A stretch of 64,000 nucleotides of DNA from Bradyrhizobium lupini (lineage in GTDB: Bacteria > Pseudomonadota > Alphaproteobacteria > Rhizobiales > Xanthobacteraceae): contig NZ_CP162553.1 of NCBI RefSeq assembly GCF_040939785.1, positions 3,410,001 through 3,474,000 of the forward strand. Reading direction: 5' to 3'. A program made the translations under genes and the position numbers. The notes under the pieces are model-generated. The model searched no databases. It saw only the letters and a program-made list of their open reading frames with translations, and was not told where the DNA came from. Numbering within the stretch: the first letter of the stretch is position 1; each line of letters opens with the position of its first letter. Shown piece by piece: positions 39,316-49,502 of this stretch.

Positions 39316-39798
39316 ATGAGCGCAGGGCCCGTGGACCAGAACTTCCTGTTTACGCTCGCCGAGCTCTATCGCCTGCTCCGGGTCTATGCCGACAAGGAAG
39401 CCTCGCGCTTCGGCATCACCCGCGCGCAATGGGCGGTGCTGGCCAAGGTCGAGCGCAGCGAAGGCATGAAGCAGTCGGAACTCGCCGAGCTTCTCGAGGT
39501 GCAGCCGATCACGCTGACGCGCCTGATCGACAAACTCTGTGACAGCGACTGGATCGAGCGACGCAACGATCCTTCGGATCGCCGCGTCAAGCGGCTGTAC
39601 CTGAAGAAGGCCGGGCGGCAGTTGCTCGGGCGGATGAGCGGGCTGAAGTCCGAGCTCACGGCCAACGCGCTCGACGGCATCACTCCGGCGGACGCCCATC
39701 GCCTCCTCACCCAACTCGAAACAATCAAGGAAAACGTGCGGTCCGCGATCCAGAGCAGCGGAGCGGAACAAGCGCGTAAGGAGCAACGCTATGGCTGA
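39316..39798 (+). CDS. MarR-family transcriptional regulator
   Basis: A 160-residue winged-helix repressor. The DNA-binding region (KQSELAELLEVQPITLTRLI) is followed by the wing signature RRNDPSDRRVKRLYL. It is likely to repress its own operon and release DNA on binding a small phenolic or drug-like ligand. The ATG at 39316 has GGAG nine bases upstream; a TTG at 39301 would overlap the palindrome. Its stop overlaps the start of emrA by eight bases, showing translational coupling. Confidence 0.88.
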   Translation: MSAGPVDQNFLFTLAELYRLLRVYADKEASRFGITRAQWAVLAKVERSEGMKQSELAELLEVQPITLTRLIDKLCDSDWIERRNDPSDRRVKRLYLKKAGRQLLGRMSGLKSELTANALDGITPADAHRLLTQLETIKENVRSAIQSSGAEQARKEQRYG

Positions 39799-40966
39799 TC
39801 AGGTTCTCAAGTTCCAGCCCGAGCAGAAAATCGACGGCGGCAAGCCCACCAAGAAAGCCGGCACCGATCCGCGCCGCCGCCTGGTGGCGGGCCTGCGCCG
39901 CTATCGCCGCGTGCTGCTCCTGGTTGTGCTGCCGCTCGTCGTCGCGGTTGCCGGCTTCACCTTCTATCTCAATGGCGGCCGTTACGTCGGCACTGATGAC
40001 GCCTATGTCGGCGCGCAGAAAGTGCTGGTGACCCCTGATATCTCCGGCAAAATCCAGAAGGTCGTCGTCAAGGAAGGTCAGGTCGTCAAGCACGGCGACG
40101 AGTTGTTCGAGATCGACCCCGCTCCGTTCCGTCATGCGTTGGAAGAAGCCAAAGCGCAACTCGCCCAAGCCCGCATCACCTATGACAATCTTGTTGCCAA
40201 CATCAAGATCTACGGTGACATGCTCAATCTTGCCCAGCAGGGCGTCGACCTGAAGCAGCGCGACGTCGAGCGCAAGCAGGCGCTGGTGAAGAACAATTAC
40301 GGCTCGCAGCTCGATCTCGACAACGCATCGAATGCACTGGTGACCGCCGGCGCGCAGGCGCAATACATCAAGCAGCAACTCTCCAACGCCAGGACGCAAT
40401 TGCTCGGCAATCCCGAATTGCCGCTGGAGCAATTCCCCGCGTATGCGCAAGCGAAAGCCAAGCTGGACGATGCCCAGCGCAACCTCGACCACACCGTGCT
40501 GCGCGCGCCGATGGATGGCGTGGCAACACAGGTCGAGCAGATCCAGCTCGGCCGCTACGTCGCCGCCGGCACGCCGGTGTTCTCCATCATCGACGTGGCC
40601 CATCCCTGGGTCGACGCCAATCCGAAGGAGAGCGACCTCACCTACGTCACCGAAGGACAGCCGGTCACGCTCGAGGTCGACGCGTTCCCGAACCATACCT
40701 TCAAGGGCAAGATCGGCTCGCTCTCGCCCGGCACCGGCGCGCAATTCGCGATCCTGCCGCCGCAGAACGCCAGCGGCAATTTCGTCAAGGTGGTGCAGCG
40801 CGTGCCGATCCGCATCTATTTCGACGAGACCGACAAATACGTACGCAAGCTGAAGGCCGGCATGAGCGTTTACGCCACCATCGACACCGGCCACCAGCGC
40901 TCGCTCGCCGGTCTGCTCGGCCTATCGGCGACCGCGAGCCAAGACAAAGATCAGGACAAGGACTAA
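39791..40966 (+). CDS. emrA: HlyD/EmrA-type membrane fusion protein
   Basis: A 391-residue periplasmic adaptor. One N-terminal membrane helix (VLLLVVLPLVVAVAGFTFYL) is followed by a biotinyl-lipoyl-like domain (YVGTDDAYVGAQKVLVTPD), a coiled-coil hairpin (residues about 110-200) and a beta-barrel. It connects the MFS pump encoded next to an outer-membrane channel that must be encoded elsewhere. It overlaps marR and precedes emrB by four bases. Confidence 0.9.
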   Translation: MADQVLKFQPEQKIDGGKPTKKAGTDPRRRLVAGLRRYRRVLLLVVLPLVVAVAGFTFYLNGGRYVGTDDAYVGAQKVLVTPDISGKIQKVVVKEGQVVKHGDELFEIDPAPFRHALEEAKAQLAQARITYDNLVANIKIYGDMLNLAQQGVDLKQRDVERKQALVKNNYGSQLDLDNASNALVTAGAQAQYIKQQLSNARTQLLGNPELPLEQFPAYAQAKAKLDDAQRNLDHTVLRAPMDGVATQVEQIQLGRYVAAGTPVFSIIDVAHPWVDANPKESDLTYVTEGQPVTLEVDAFPNHTFKGKIGSLSPGTGAQFAILPPQNASGNFVKVVQRVPIRIYFDETDKYVRKLKAGMSVYATIDTGHQRSLAGLLGLSATASQDKDQDKD

Positions 40967-40970
40967 TCCT

Positions 40971-42527
40971 ATGGCGGAGTCCAATCCCGCCCTTATGGTC
41001 CCCGGCCTGCGCCGGAACATGGTGACGATCTGCGCCATGACGGCAACCATCATGCAGGCGCTGGACACCACCATCGCCAACGTCGCCCTGCCCTACATGC
41101 AGGGCACGCTGTCGGCTTCGCAGGACCAGATCAACTGGGTGCTGACCTCCTACATCGTCGCCGCCGCGATCATGACGGCACCGGTGGGCTGGATCGCCAA
41201 CCGCTTCGGCCGCAAGCGCATCTTCATCATCTGCTCGGCCGGCTTCACCATGGCATCGGTGCTGTGCGGGCTTGCGCAGGACATCAACCAGATGGTGATT
41301 TTCCGCCTGCTGCAGGGCGTGTTCGGCGCGGCCCTGGTGCCGTTGTCGCAATCGGTGATGCTCGACTATTACACGCTCCAGGAACGCGCCAAGGCGATGT
41401 CGATCTGGGGCATGGGCGTGATGATGGGGCCGATCATGGGTCCCTCGCTCGGCGCCTGGCTGACCGAGACTTATTCCTGGCACTGGGTGTTCTTCGTCAA
41501 TTTGCCGTTCGGCGCCATCACCGTGATCGGGCTGATCATCTTCATGGACGAGACCCGGAAGGATCTCAGTCTCAAGTTCGACTGGTTCGGCTTCGCGGCG
41601 CTGGCGGTCGCGATCGGCTCGCTTCAGCTCGCGCTCGACCGCGGCGAGCAATTGGGCTGGCTCGAATCGGGTGAGATCCTTGCGGAGTTCATCGTCTCGG
41701 CCGTCGCCTTCTACTTCTTCATCGCGCATTCCTTCACGACCTCGACACCGTTCATCCGCTTCGGGCTCTTCAAGGACCGCAATTTCGTCACCGGCTGCGT
41801 GTTCATGGTCGTGATGGGCCTCGTGCTGTTCTCGACCATGGCGCTGGCCTCCCCCTATATGCAGAACGTGATCGGCTATCCCATCATCACCGCGGGCCTG
41901 CTGCTGGCGAGCCGCGGCTTCGGCACTTTCTTCGCCATGATGCTGGTCGGCCGCATGATGCGTTATGTCGAGGCCCGCACGCTGATCATCACGGGCCTGA
42001 CGCTGACCGCGGGCTCGCTGTTCCAGATGACCGGCTGGACCGATTTGACCCAGGTGCCGGAGATCGTGACCGTCAGCGTCATCCAGGGCTTCGGCTTCGG
42101 CCTCGTCTTCGTGCCGCTATCGACGGTGGCGTTCCTGACCTTGTCTAACGAGCTGCGCACCGACGGCACCGCGATGTTGACCCTGATGCGCAACGTCGCG
42201 AGCTCGGTGGGCATTTCCGTCGTCATCGCCCAGCTGACACAAGGCACGCGGCGGACCTACGCGATCCTGTCCGAGCACATCAACCCGTTCAACCATGCGC
42301 TCCAGATGCCCAGCGTCAGCGGCATGATCAATCTCTCCACCGACGCCGGCCGCGCCATGGCCGATCGCATGGTCAGCGTGCAGGCGCAGATCATCGCCTT
42401 CGCGCACGACTACGAACTGGTGATGTTCTTCATCCTCTGCACCATCCCGCTCGCCCTGCTGATCGGCTCGACCAAGGCCACCCTGCGCAAGCAGGCGGCC
42501 GGGCCGGAGCACGCGGTGATGGAGTGA
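40971..42527 (+). CDS. emrB: EmrB/QacA-type MFS multidrug efflux pump (DHA2)
   Basis: A 518-residue proton-driven drug exporter with fourteen predicted helices. It has the MFS motif A (GWIANRFGRKRIF), the DHA2 start ATIMQALDTTIANVALP and motif C near GVMMGPIMGPSLGAWL. It works with the EmrA-like adaptor as a tripartite pump, controlled by the MarR regulator at the operon head. The natural substrate is unknown; plant phenolics are a reasonable guess for a soil or symbiotic bacterium. Confidence 0.92.
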   Translation: MAESNPALMVPGLRRNMVTICAMTATIMQALDTTIANVALPYMQGTLSASQDQINWVLTSYIVAAAIMTAPVGWIANRFGRKRIFIICSAGFTMASVLCGLAQDINQMVIFRLLQGVFGAALVPLSQSVMLDYYTLQERAKAMSIWGMGVMMGPIMGPSLGAWLTETYSWHWVFFVNLPFGAITVIGLIIFMDETRKDLSLKFDWFGFAALAVAIGSLQLALDRGEQLGWLESGEILAEFIVSAVAFYFFIAHSFTTSTPFIRFGLFKDRNFVTGCVFMVVMGLVLFSTMALASPYMQNVIGYPIITAGLLLASRGFGTFFAMMLVGRMMRYVEARTLIITGLTLTAGSLFQMTGWTDLTQVPEIVTVSVIQGFGFGLVFVPLSTVAFLTLSNELRTDGTAMLTLMRNVASSVGISVVIAQLTQGTRRTYAILSEHINPFNHALQMPSVSGMINLSTDAGRAMADRMVSVQAQIIAFAHDYELVMFFILCTIPLALLIGSTKATLRKQAAGPEHAVME

Positions 42528-42565
42528 TGCCTTCGCCGGGACGACACTGATGATGTTGCGCGCCT

Positions 42566-43660
42566 CTACCCCAAAATCTCCTCGCAGCCCAGATCCTCGA
42601 CCGCCATCATCACCCGCTCCAGATTATTCCACCAGATCACCGGTGGGATGTTGATGCTCCACTGCCAGACTGGCTTGGTGATGTGCCACAGCACCGACCG
42701 CCGATAGTCCTGGTCGAGCGCGCCGCGCGTATAGCCGCTGACACCGTGCGCCATCAGCATCTCGTGATAGCGATTGAGCAGCGGGCGTTCGAGCGCCTGC
42801 CGGCGCTCTGGATACCATTGCGTCGCCATCATATAGGCAAGGTCGTGGGTAGGAACGTTGATGCGCCAATGATCGAAATCGAAAATGCGCACAGCGTCAG
42901 CGATGCCCGCGCGTGGCAGCAGGAAATTCCAGGTATGGGCATCGCCGTGAGCGATGGTCACATGGCGATGCGAATGGTAGCGTTGCAACAGTTGCTCGGC
43001 CTTGTCGATGAAGCGCCGATACAGGGTCCGCCGCTCCTCACTGAGGCGATCACCAAGCAAATCGGCGAAGCGGTCGTAATGGCCGGCGAATGTCTCTATC
43101 AGACTCGCCGTATCATCAAGGCTCATCCAGGTGCCGATGGTGTCGCCGAGACCCGCATGGTCCCACCAAGATGCATGCCAGCGGGCGAGCGCCGTTACGA
43201 TCGCCATCGCCTGATCGCGTGACGGCGGCAATGGCCAGTCAGCTGCAACGTCATGGCTGTCGGTGAGATCCTCAAGCAGGAGATGCCAAGCCTGACTCAC
43301 TTCGTCGTAATGGCCATCGTAGCAGCGCGGCACGATGTGCGACGGCATATTTGGCGCAAGGCGGGTGTAGAAGGCCACTTCCTGCCGACCAGAATTCGCC
43401 AGCGACTTGGCGTAGGCCGGATTCGGGATCTTCAGGATGACAGAGTGCGGGGACCCGGCTGCTTCCCCGACATAGCGCAGCCCAAGTCGGATAACGTGCG
43501 ACACCATGGCAGGGTATTGGTGCAGCACCTTCACCTCGCGCACCGCGCCCGCATCCAGCACGCCGCCCCTGCGTAGCGCAGCGGTCAGTAGAGCCGGCTC
43601 AACGACCGCCGGCAGTTGTGGAGGTGTCATGGACGCCACGATGTCCTCGTCCCGGACCAT
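42566..43660 (-). CDS. Phosphotransferase family protein (APH/choline-kinase fold)
   Basis: A 364-residue kinase-like protein with the Brenner motif HGDAHTWNF as catalytic loop and IFDFDHWRI as the metal-binding DFD. This fold includes aminoglycoside, homoserine and choline kinases and many uncharacterised small-molecule kinases. The sequence gives no specific substrate and is not a recognised resistance enzyme. A second Met at about 43630 could be the real start. It is convergent with emrB. Confidence 0.75.
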   Translation of the reverse strand: MVRDEDIVASMTPPQLPAVVEPALLTAALRRGGVLDAGAVREVKVLHQYPAMVSHVIRLGLRYVGEAAGSPHSVILKIPNPAYAKSLANSGRQEVAFYTRLAPNMPSHIVPRCYDGHYDEVSQAWHLLLEDLTDSHDVAADWPLPPSRDQAMAIVTALARWHASWWDHAGLGDTIGTWMSLDDTASLIETFAGHYDRFADLLGDRLSEERRTLYRRFIDKAEQLLQRYHSHRHVTIAHGDAHTWNFLLPRAGIADAVRIFDFDHWRINVPTHDLAYMMATQWYPERRQALERPLLNRYHEMLMAHGVSGYTRGALDQDYRRSVLWHITKPVWQWSINIPPVIWWNNLERVMMAVEDLGCEEILG

Positions 43661-43707
43661 ACTGCACGATCACACCCCCGGCACCAGCAATAGGCATCGC
43701 GCCGGGC

Positions 43708-45399
43708 TCAGGCCGCCGCCGTCGAGTCGCGCACCGTACGCACGACAACCGACCGGAGCTGTTCGAGATTGGCCGCCATGCCGGCGATCGCCTGCCTGAC
43801 CTCCGCGGCGCGCTCGTTCACGGAGGCGGCGTCGCGGCTGACATCACCGATCTTGGCCGAGACCTCCTTCGCCGCGGAAGTCGATTCGGAAATCGACCGC
43901 GTGATCTCGCGCGTCGCGGCGTCCTGCTCTTCCATCGCGGCGGCAACCGAGGTGGCGACGCCGTCGATCTCGACGATGTGGCCTCCCATGGTTTCGACGG
44001 CGTCGACGGCGGCTTGCGTCGAGGCCTGGATCTCGGCGATCAGCCGCGCGATCTCCTCGGTGGATTTGGCGGTCTGGTCGGAGAGGGATTTCACTTCGGC
44101 GGCGACCACCGCGAAGCCACGGCCGGCCTCCCCGGCGCGCGCCGCCTCGATCGTGGCGTTGAGTGCCAGCAGATTGGTCTGGCCGGCGATGCCGCCGATG
44201 AGGTCGGAGACCTCGGCGATCTTCTTCACCGATCCAGCCAGCGTCTGGATGGTCGAGCGCGCCTGTTCCCGACCGGCGACCGCCGATTTTGTAACCGTGC
44301 TGGTCCGCGCGACCTGGGTTGCGATCTCGCGGATCGAAGCACTGAGTTCTTCAGCTGCGGCCGAGACGGTCTGCGAGCTGCCGAGGGCCTGGGTGGAGGC
44401 GGCTGCGACCGCCTGCGATTGTGTCGAGAGCGACCTTGCGATCTCGGACAGACTGGAGGCGGCACGCTCCACGCCTTGCGTCGCCGCGCTCGCGGTGTCG
44501 ACCGAGCGGCCGGTCTCGCGCTCGACGGTTTCGGCCATCTGATGCAGGGCCTCACGCTTGGCGAGCGCCGCCTCCTGCTCCTTCTGCAACTGCTCCTCGC
44601 GCAGGCGGAAATTCTCGACCGCGGACTGCTTGAACACCAAGAGCGCACCCGCCATCGAGCCGACCTCGTCCTGCCGGTGCGCGAAAGGAATGTCGGCGGC
44701 GAGATCGCCGGTCGCGAGCTTTTGCATCGCGCTGGTCATGCGCACGATCGGGCGCATCACGCCGAAGGCGACGCCGAGCAGGCCCGCCGCAATGAAGGCG
44801 AGGACGGCGGCGGAGACGCCGAGGAGGATGTAAAGCATCGAGCTGTCGCGGTCCGCGGCCAGCTTCTCCATGTCGGCATTCTGCTTGTTGGCGCTCTCGA
44901 CGATGCTGTCGATGACGGCGCGATGCGCGGTATAGGCCTCCCTGAGCTGCGCGTAGGCCCGCTCGGAGACGGCCGTATCCTTGGCCTTGAGGGCGGGGAG
45001 GAGCTGGTCGGACAACAGCTTCCAGAACTTCTGCACCTCGGCGTCGGATTTCGATACCAGGGTCGTCTTCAGGTCGGCCGAGAGGCTGGAGGTGACCCAG
45101 AATGCCTTGCGCTCGTCGTAATCCTTGCGGAGCTGGGCCAGGCGTTCGGCATGGGCCGCCAGCTGGTCGGGCTCGCGCATGGCGAGCGTGGCCTCGAGGT
45201 AGGCCTCGATCACATATTCCGGCGGCGGCAGGATGTCGGCGATGAGATCGTTTCCGAGCTTGATATCAGAATAGAGCGGACCGCCGACCTTGAGCTCTTT
45301 CAAGGCGTAGAGGCTGGTCGAGACCACGGCGGTAAAGCCGATGGCCAGAACGATGCCGAAAGCAATGATTGCGGAAGAAAGCGAAAGACGAATTTTCAT
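43708..45399 (-). CDS. Methyl-accepting chemotaxis protein with HAMP domain
   Basis: A 563-residue receptor. A first membrane helix ([17 protein letters not shown] region), a helical periplasmic sensor of about 150 residues and a second helix ([21 protein letters not shown]) are followed by HAMP ([17 protein letters not shown]) and a long signalling coiled coil. The highly conserved hairpin tip is at [19 protein letters not shown]. It would regulate CheA/CheW, not encoded here. The ATG at 45399 begins the first helix; an upstream frame adds an unlikely leader. Confidence 0.9.
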   Translation of the reverse strand: MKIRLSLSSAIIAFGIVLAIGFTAVVSTSLYALKELKVGGPLYSDIKLGNDLIADILPPPEYVIEAYLEATLAMREPDQLAAHAERLAQLRKDYDERKAFWVTSSLSADLKTTLVSKSDAEVQKFWKLLSDQLLPALKAKDTAVSERAYAQLREAYTAHRAVIDSIVESANKQNADMEKLAADRDSSMLYILLGVSAAVLAFIAAGLLGVAFGVMRPIVRMTSAMQKLATGDLAADIPFAHRQDEVGSMAGALLVFKQSAVENFRLREEQLQKEQEAALAKREALHQMAETVERETGRSVDTASAATQGVERAASSLSEIARSLSTQSQAVAAASTQALGSSQTVSAAAEELSASIREIATQVARTSTVTKSAVAGREQARSTIQTLAGSVKKIAEVSDLIGGIAGQTNLLALNATIEAARAGEAGRGFAVVAAEVKSLSDQTAKSTEEIARLIAEIQASTQAAVDAVETMGGHIVEIDGVATSVAAAMEEQDAATREITRSISESTSAAKEVSAKIGDVSRDAASVNERAAEVRQAIAGMAANLEQLRSVVVRTVRDSTAAA

Positions 45400-45460
45400 G
45401 GAAAAATCCAATGGGCCGCGCTGAATCCCACGGACCCTAAAGGAATACGGTAAACACGGG

Positions 45461-45489
45461 ATTGCATCGCGCGGAAATTGCATCGCGCG
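45461..45489. repeat. Short direct repeat upstream of the chemoreceptor
   Basis: ATTGCATCGCGCG occurs twice, at 45461-45473 and 45477-45489, 16 bases apart from start to start. It lies about 60-90 bases upstream of the chemoreceptor start. It may be a regulator site or chance. Confidence 0.3.
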
Positions 45490-45562
45490 AACTCCGGAAA
45501 AATACGGGAAATGGCGTCAGGTCAACGGTTTCGGGCAGCGAAGCTTGGGCCCGTCCTCCGCT

Positions 45563-45599
45563 GTCGTCCCGGATCGGGGCTCCGCCTGTCCGGGACGGC
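45563..45599. repeat. Partial family A palindrome
   Basis: GTCGTCCCGG and CCGGGACGGC face each other just downstream of pcaG. It resembles the ends of the family A elements at 5948 and 57525 without their middle. It may end pcaHG transcription. Confidence 0.5.
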
Positions 45600-45606
45600 G
45601 CTGGGG

Positions 45607-46197
45607 TCACACGTCGAAAAATACCGTTTCGTTGTCGCCCTGGAGCCGCAGGTCGAGCCGGTACACCGGCTTGCCGGCCTCGCGCACGGCCGTCAGCGTG
45701 GCGCGACGGTCGGCAGGCACCACCGCCAGCACGGGATCGGCGGCATTGCCGGCCTCGTCACTGAAATAGATGCGGGTATAGAGATGCCGCAGCATGCCGC
45801 GACCAAACACCGCAAGCAGGACATGCGGTGCCTGCGGCTTGCCGTCGGGATCGGGCACCACGCCCGGCTTGATGGTTTCAAAGGAATAATTGCCGTCCTT
45901 GTCGGTGCCGCAACGGGCAAAGCCACGGAAGCTCGCATTCGACAGCCCGCGCTTGTCCTGCGGATCCGCGAAGCGCCCCTGCCCATCGGCCTGCCATATC
46001 TCCAGCATGACATCGGGCACGGCGACGCCATCGCCGTCGAACACGCGGCCCTCGATCCGGACGCGGTCGCCGGTGACGTCGGGCGTCAGGGTCGAGTTGG
46101 TGAACGCATCGTTCCAGGCGTACTCACCGGTCGGCGTCAGGCCGTATTTGAAGAACGGGCCGACGGTCTGCGACGGCGTGATCCCATTGTCCTGCAC
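45607..46197 (-). CDS. pcaG: Protocatechuate 3,4-dioxygenase alpha subunit
   Basis: A 196-residue subunit of the intradiol dioxygenase that opens protocatechuate to beta-carboxy-cis,cis-muconate. It has the family opening TPSQTVGPFFKYGL and the beta-sandwich core, but lacks the iron ligands, as expected for the alpha chain. It starts at GTG directly after the pcaH stop, so translation is coupled. The usual order pcaH-pcaG is kept. Confidence 0.95.
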   Translation of the reverse strand: MQDNGITPSQTVGPFFKYGLTPTGEYAWNDAFTNSTLTPDVTGDRVRIEGRVFDGDGVAVPDVMLEIWQADGQGRFADPQDKRGLSNASFRGFARCGTDKDGNYSFETIKPGVVPDPDGKPQAPHVLLAVFGRGMLRHLYTRIYFSDEAGNAADPVLAVVPADRRATLTAVREAGKPVYRLDLRLQGDNETVFFDV

Positions 46198-46899
46198 TTA
46201 ATGGTTCTCCATAGGCGTGGCGTTCTTGCCGCGCAGCACGATGTCAAAGCGGTAACACAGCGCCCATTCGGGCTGGGTGTTCTCGAGATCAAACGATGAC
46301 ACCATCCGCGCCCGCGCCTTCTCGTCCGGCACCGAATTGAAGATCGGATCGAACGGGAACAGCGGATCGGCCGGGAAGTACATCTGCGTCACGAGACGCG
46401 TGACGAAGGAATGGCCGAACACAGAGAGATGGATGTGTGCGGGACGCCAGGCGTTATGATGGTTGCCCCAGGGATAGGCGCCAGGCTTGATGGTGACAAA
46501 GCGGTAGTAACCGGAGACGTCGCTCACGGTGCGGCCGGCGCCCGTAAAGTTCGGATCGAGCGGCGCCGGATGCTGGTCGCGGACGTGAACGTAACGGCCG
46601 CAGGAATTGGCCTGCCAGATCTCGACCAGCGAGTTCGGCACGCCGCGGCCGTCCTCGTCGCACACATGGCCGTGCACAATAATGCGTTCCCCGAGCGGCT
46701 CGCCGGTGTGTTGGGTGGTGAGATCATTGTCGCCCTCGCGAACGGTCTCGTGGCCGTAGACCGGGCCGGTCAGCTCCGACAGTGTATGGCGCATCGGGAT
46801 CAAGGGCTTGTTCGGCGCCCGCTTGATCGAGCTTTTGTACTCGGGCGACAGCGGCAGCGGATGCGCCGTGTTGCTGTCGACGGGATAGATGAATGTCAT
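46198..46899 (-). CDS. pcaH: Protocatechuate 3,4-dioxygenase beta subunit
   Basis: A 233-residue catalytic subunit carrying the ferric iron site: a Tyr in KPGAYPWGN and two His in WRPAHIHLS, with the other Tyr in the GRYVHVRDQH region. With PcaG it performs intradiol ring cleavage in the beta-ketoadipate pathway. The short upstream gap (46900-46990) is A/T-rich around 46950 and is probably the promoter. pcaB, C and D are not present. Confidence 0.96.
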   Translation of the reverse strand: MTFIYPVDSNTAHPLPLSPEYKSSIKRAPNKPLIPMRHTLSELTGPVYGHETVREGDNDLTTQHTGEPLGERIIVHGHVCDEDGRGVPNSLVEIWQANSCGRYVHVRDQHPAPLDPNFTGAGRTVSDVSGYYRFVTIKPGAYPWGNHHNAWRPAHIHLSVFGHSFVTRLVTQMYFPADPLFPFDPIFNSVPDEKARARMVSSFDLENTQPEWALCYRFDIVLRGKNATPMENH

Positions 46900-46990
46900 T
46901 GGCGAACTCCTCCCCGGCCCTTTTCCGACCGGTCAACGCTTCCGCCAATCATTATAGGATATAACTAATTGGGGGAAGCGGCTTTGAGCC

Positions 46991-47884
46991 CTATTTGATC
47001 GGCGGACGCGGCAGGACGGCCTCGCCGGCTTCGAGCCGATAGACATGGTCCAGCGAATACCAGGGCGTCGCGACGTCGCGCTCGGTCGGATGTGGCGTGT
47101 CATGGCGCAGGAACTTGCCGATCAGCGCTTTGGTCACGCCGAACTGCACGTCACTATCGATATGCGGGTCGGCGGGGTCGTAGACCTGCGAGATCAGCAC
47201 CTTGAATCCGGGCTTGAAGACCAACGCGTGCAGGTGCGCGGGACGATAGGGATGCCGGTTCTGCGCCTCCAGGAGGCGGCCGACCACGCCGTCGGTCGGA
47301 ATGGGATAGCCGACCATCATCACGGAGCGGAACGAGAAGGCTCCGTCCTGGTCGGTCGTAAACTTGCCGCGCAGGTTCATGTCGGCCTGCTCGGGGTCCT
47401 GGTTTTCATAAAGACCAACCGGCGACGCGTGCCAGACGTCGACCTCGGCGCCGGCGACGGGACGGCCGTCCTTGTCCACGACGCGGCCGTTGACGAACAG
47501 CGGCGCGCCTGGGGTCTCGGAGCGGACGATCGATCCGCCATTTTCCACCCGCGGCGAGTTCAGCCGCCAGAATGGTCCGAGCAGCGACTGGTCGGTCTCC
47601 GTGTTGCCCTCATCGCCATTATTCAGCAGGCACACCAGCGGCGAGACGCCGAGCGAGCCTGCCATCAGCACGACCTCATTATGCGTGTCGGTCGAGAGCT
47701 TGCCGAGTTCGGCGATAACAGCCGTGGCGTCGCGGAATTCCTTCTCGGTCAGGCGAACGTCGCGAACAAAACCGTGCAGATGCTTGACCAGGGAGACCAT
47801 GATCTGGCGTAGCCGTGGATCGGATGTCTGCTCCATCACCGCCAAGGCCGCGGCCGTGACGTCCTGCTCGCGCCCGATGATCAT
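46991..47884 (-). CDS. Intradiol dioxygenase, hydroxyquinol/catechol 1,2-dioxygenase type
   Basis: A 297-residue single-polypeptide intradiol dioxygenase with an N-terminal helical dimerisation domain of about 100 residues. Ligands are Tyr in VGLYENQDP, Tyr near VGYPIPTDG and two His in YRPAHLHALVF. The length and the LLGPFWRLNSP and DPHIDSDVQFGV motifs fit hydroxyquinol 1,2-dioxygenases better than catechol enzymes, but this needs biochemical proof. It lies upstream of pcaHG on the same strand. Confidence 0.85.
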   Translation of the reverse strand: MIIGREQDVTAAALAVMEQTSDPRLRQIMVSLVKHLHGFVRDVRLTEKEFRDATAVIAELGKLSTDTHNEVVLMAGSLGVSPLVCLLNNGDEGNTETDQSLLGPFWRLNSPRVENGGSIVRSETPGAPLFVNGRVVDKDGRPVAGAEVDVWHASPVGLYENQDPEQADMNLRGKFTTDQDGAFSFRSVMMVGYPIPTDGVVGRLLEAQNRHPYRPAHLHALVFKPGFKVLISQVYDPADPHIDSDVQFGVTKALIGKFLRHDTPHPTERDVATPWYSLDHVYRLEAGEAVLPRPPIK

Positions 47885-47904
47885 GGGATGCTCCCTCACC
47901 TTGC

Positions 47905-48030
47905 GTCATGGCCGGGCTTGTCCCGGCCATCCACGACCTTCTTCTCGCGGCACCAAGAACCGTGGATGCCCGGGCCTTCGCCTCGCCGAAGAGGCTTCGG
48001 CCTCGCAGGCGGGACAAGCCCGGGCATGAC
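47905..48030. repeat. Palindromic repeat, family D
   Basis: This interrupted palindrome begins GTCATGGCCGGGCTTGTCCC and ends with GGGACAAGCCCGGGCATGAC, with inner arms ATCCACG and CGTGGAT. It lies between pcaF and the dioxygenase gene. Such sequences are common between Bradyrhizobium genes. Confidence 0.7.
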
Positions 48031-48077
48031 GAGTCTGGGGCACCCGGCTCCGGGATGACGGCACGCTGCGCGTCCCG

Positions 48078-49286
<1,209 letters not shown>

Positions 49287-49502
49287 GGTTGTTCTCCCTG
49301 AATGCCGCGATCCGGCCTAAATTCTTCAATGTCGACGGAGTTTTAGGAGGGCGCCCGCGGCAGGTCAATTGACCGATACGCGCGTGTTCCGAGGGGTGTG
49401 CACGCGAGTTGCGCATGCCGCGGTGCGGACAACGTGGAAAACCTCCCCTCTCCGGCCAAAGCGATAGGAGCGCGGGGCGAAATTTTGTAGGTTGCGCCGC
49501 CC

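Noticed and set aside
46940..46975. A/T-rich palindrome as operator upstream of pcaH
   Set aside because: Only four outer bases pair on each side; it is more simply a promoter region.
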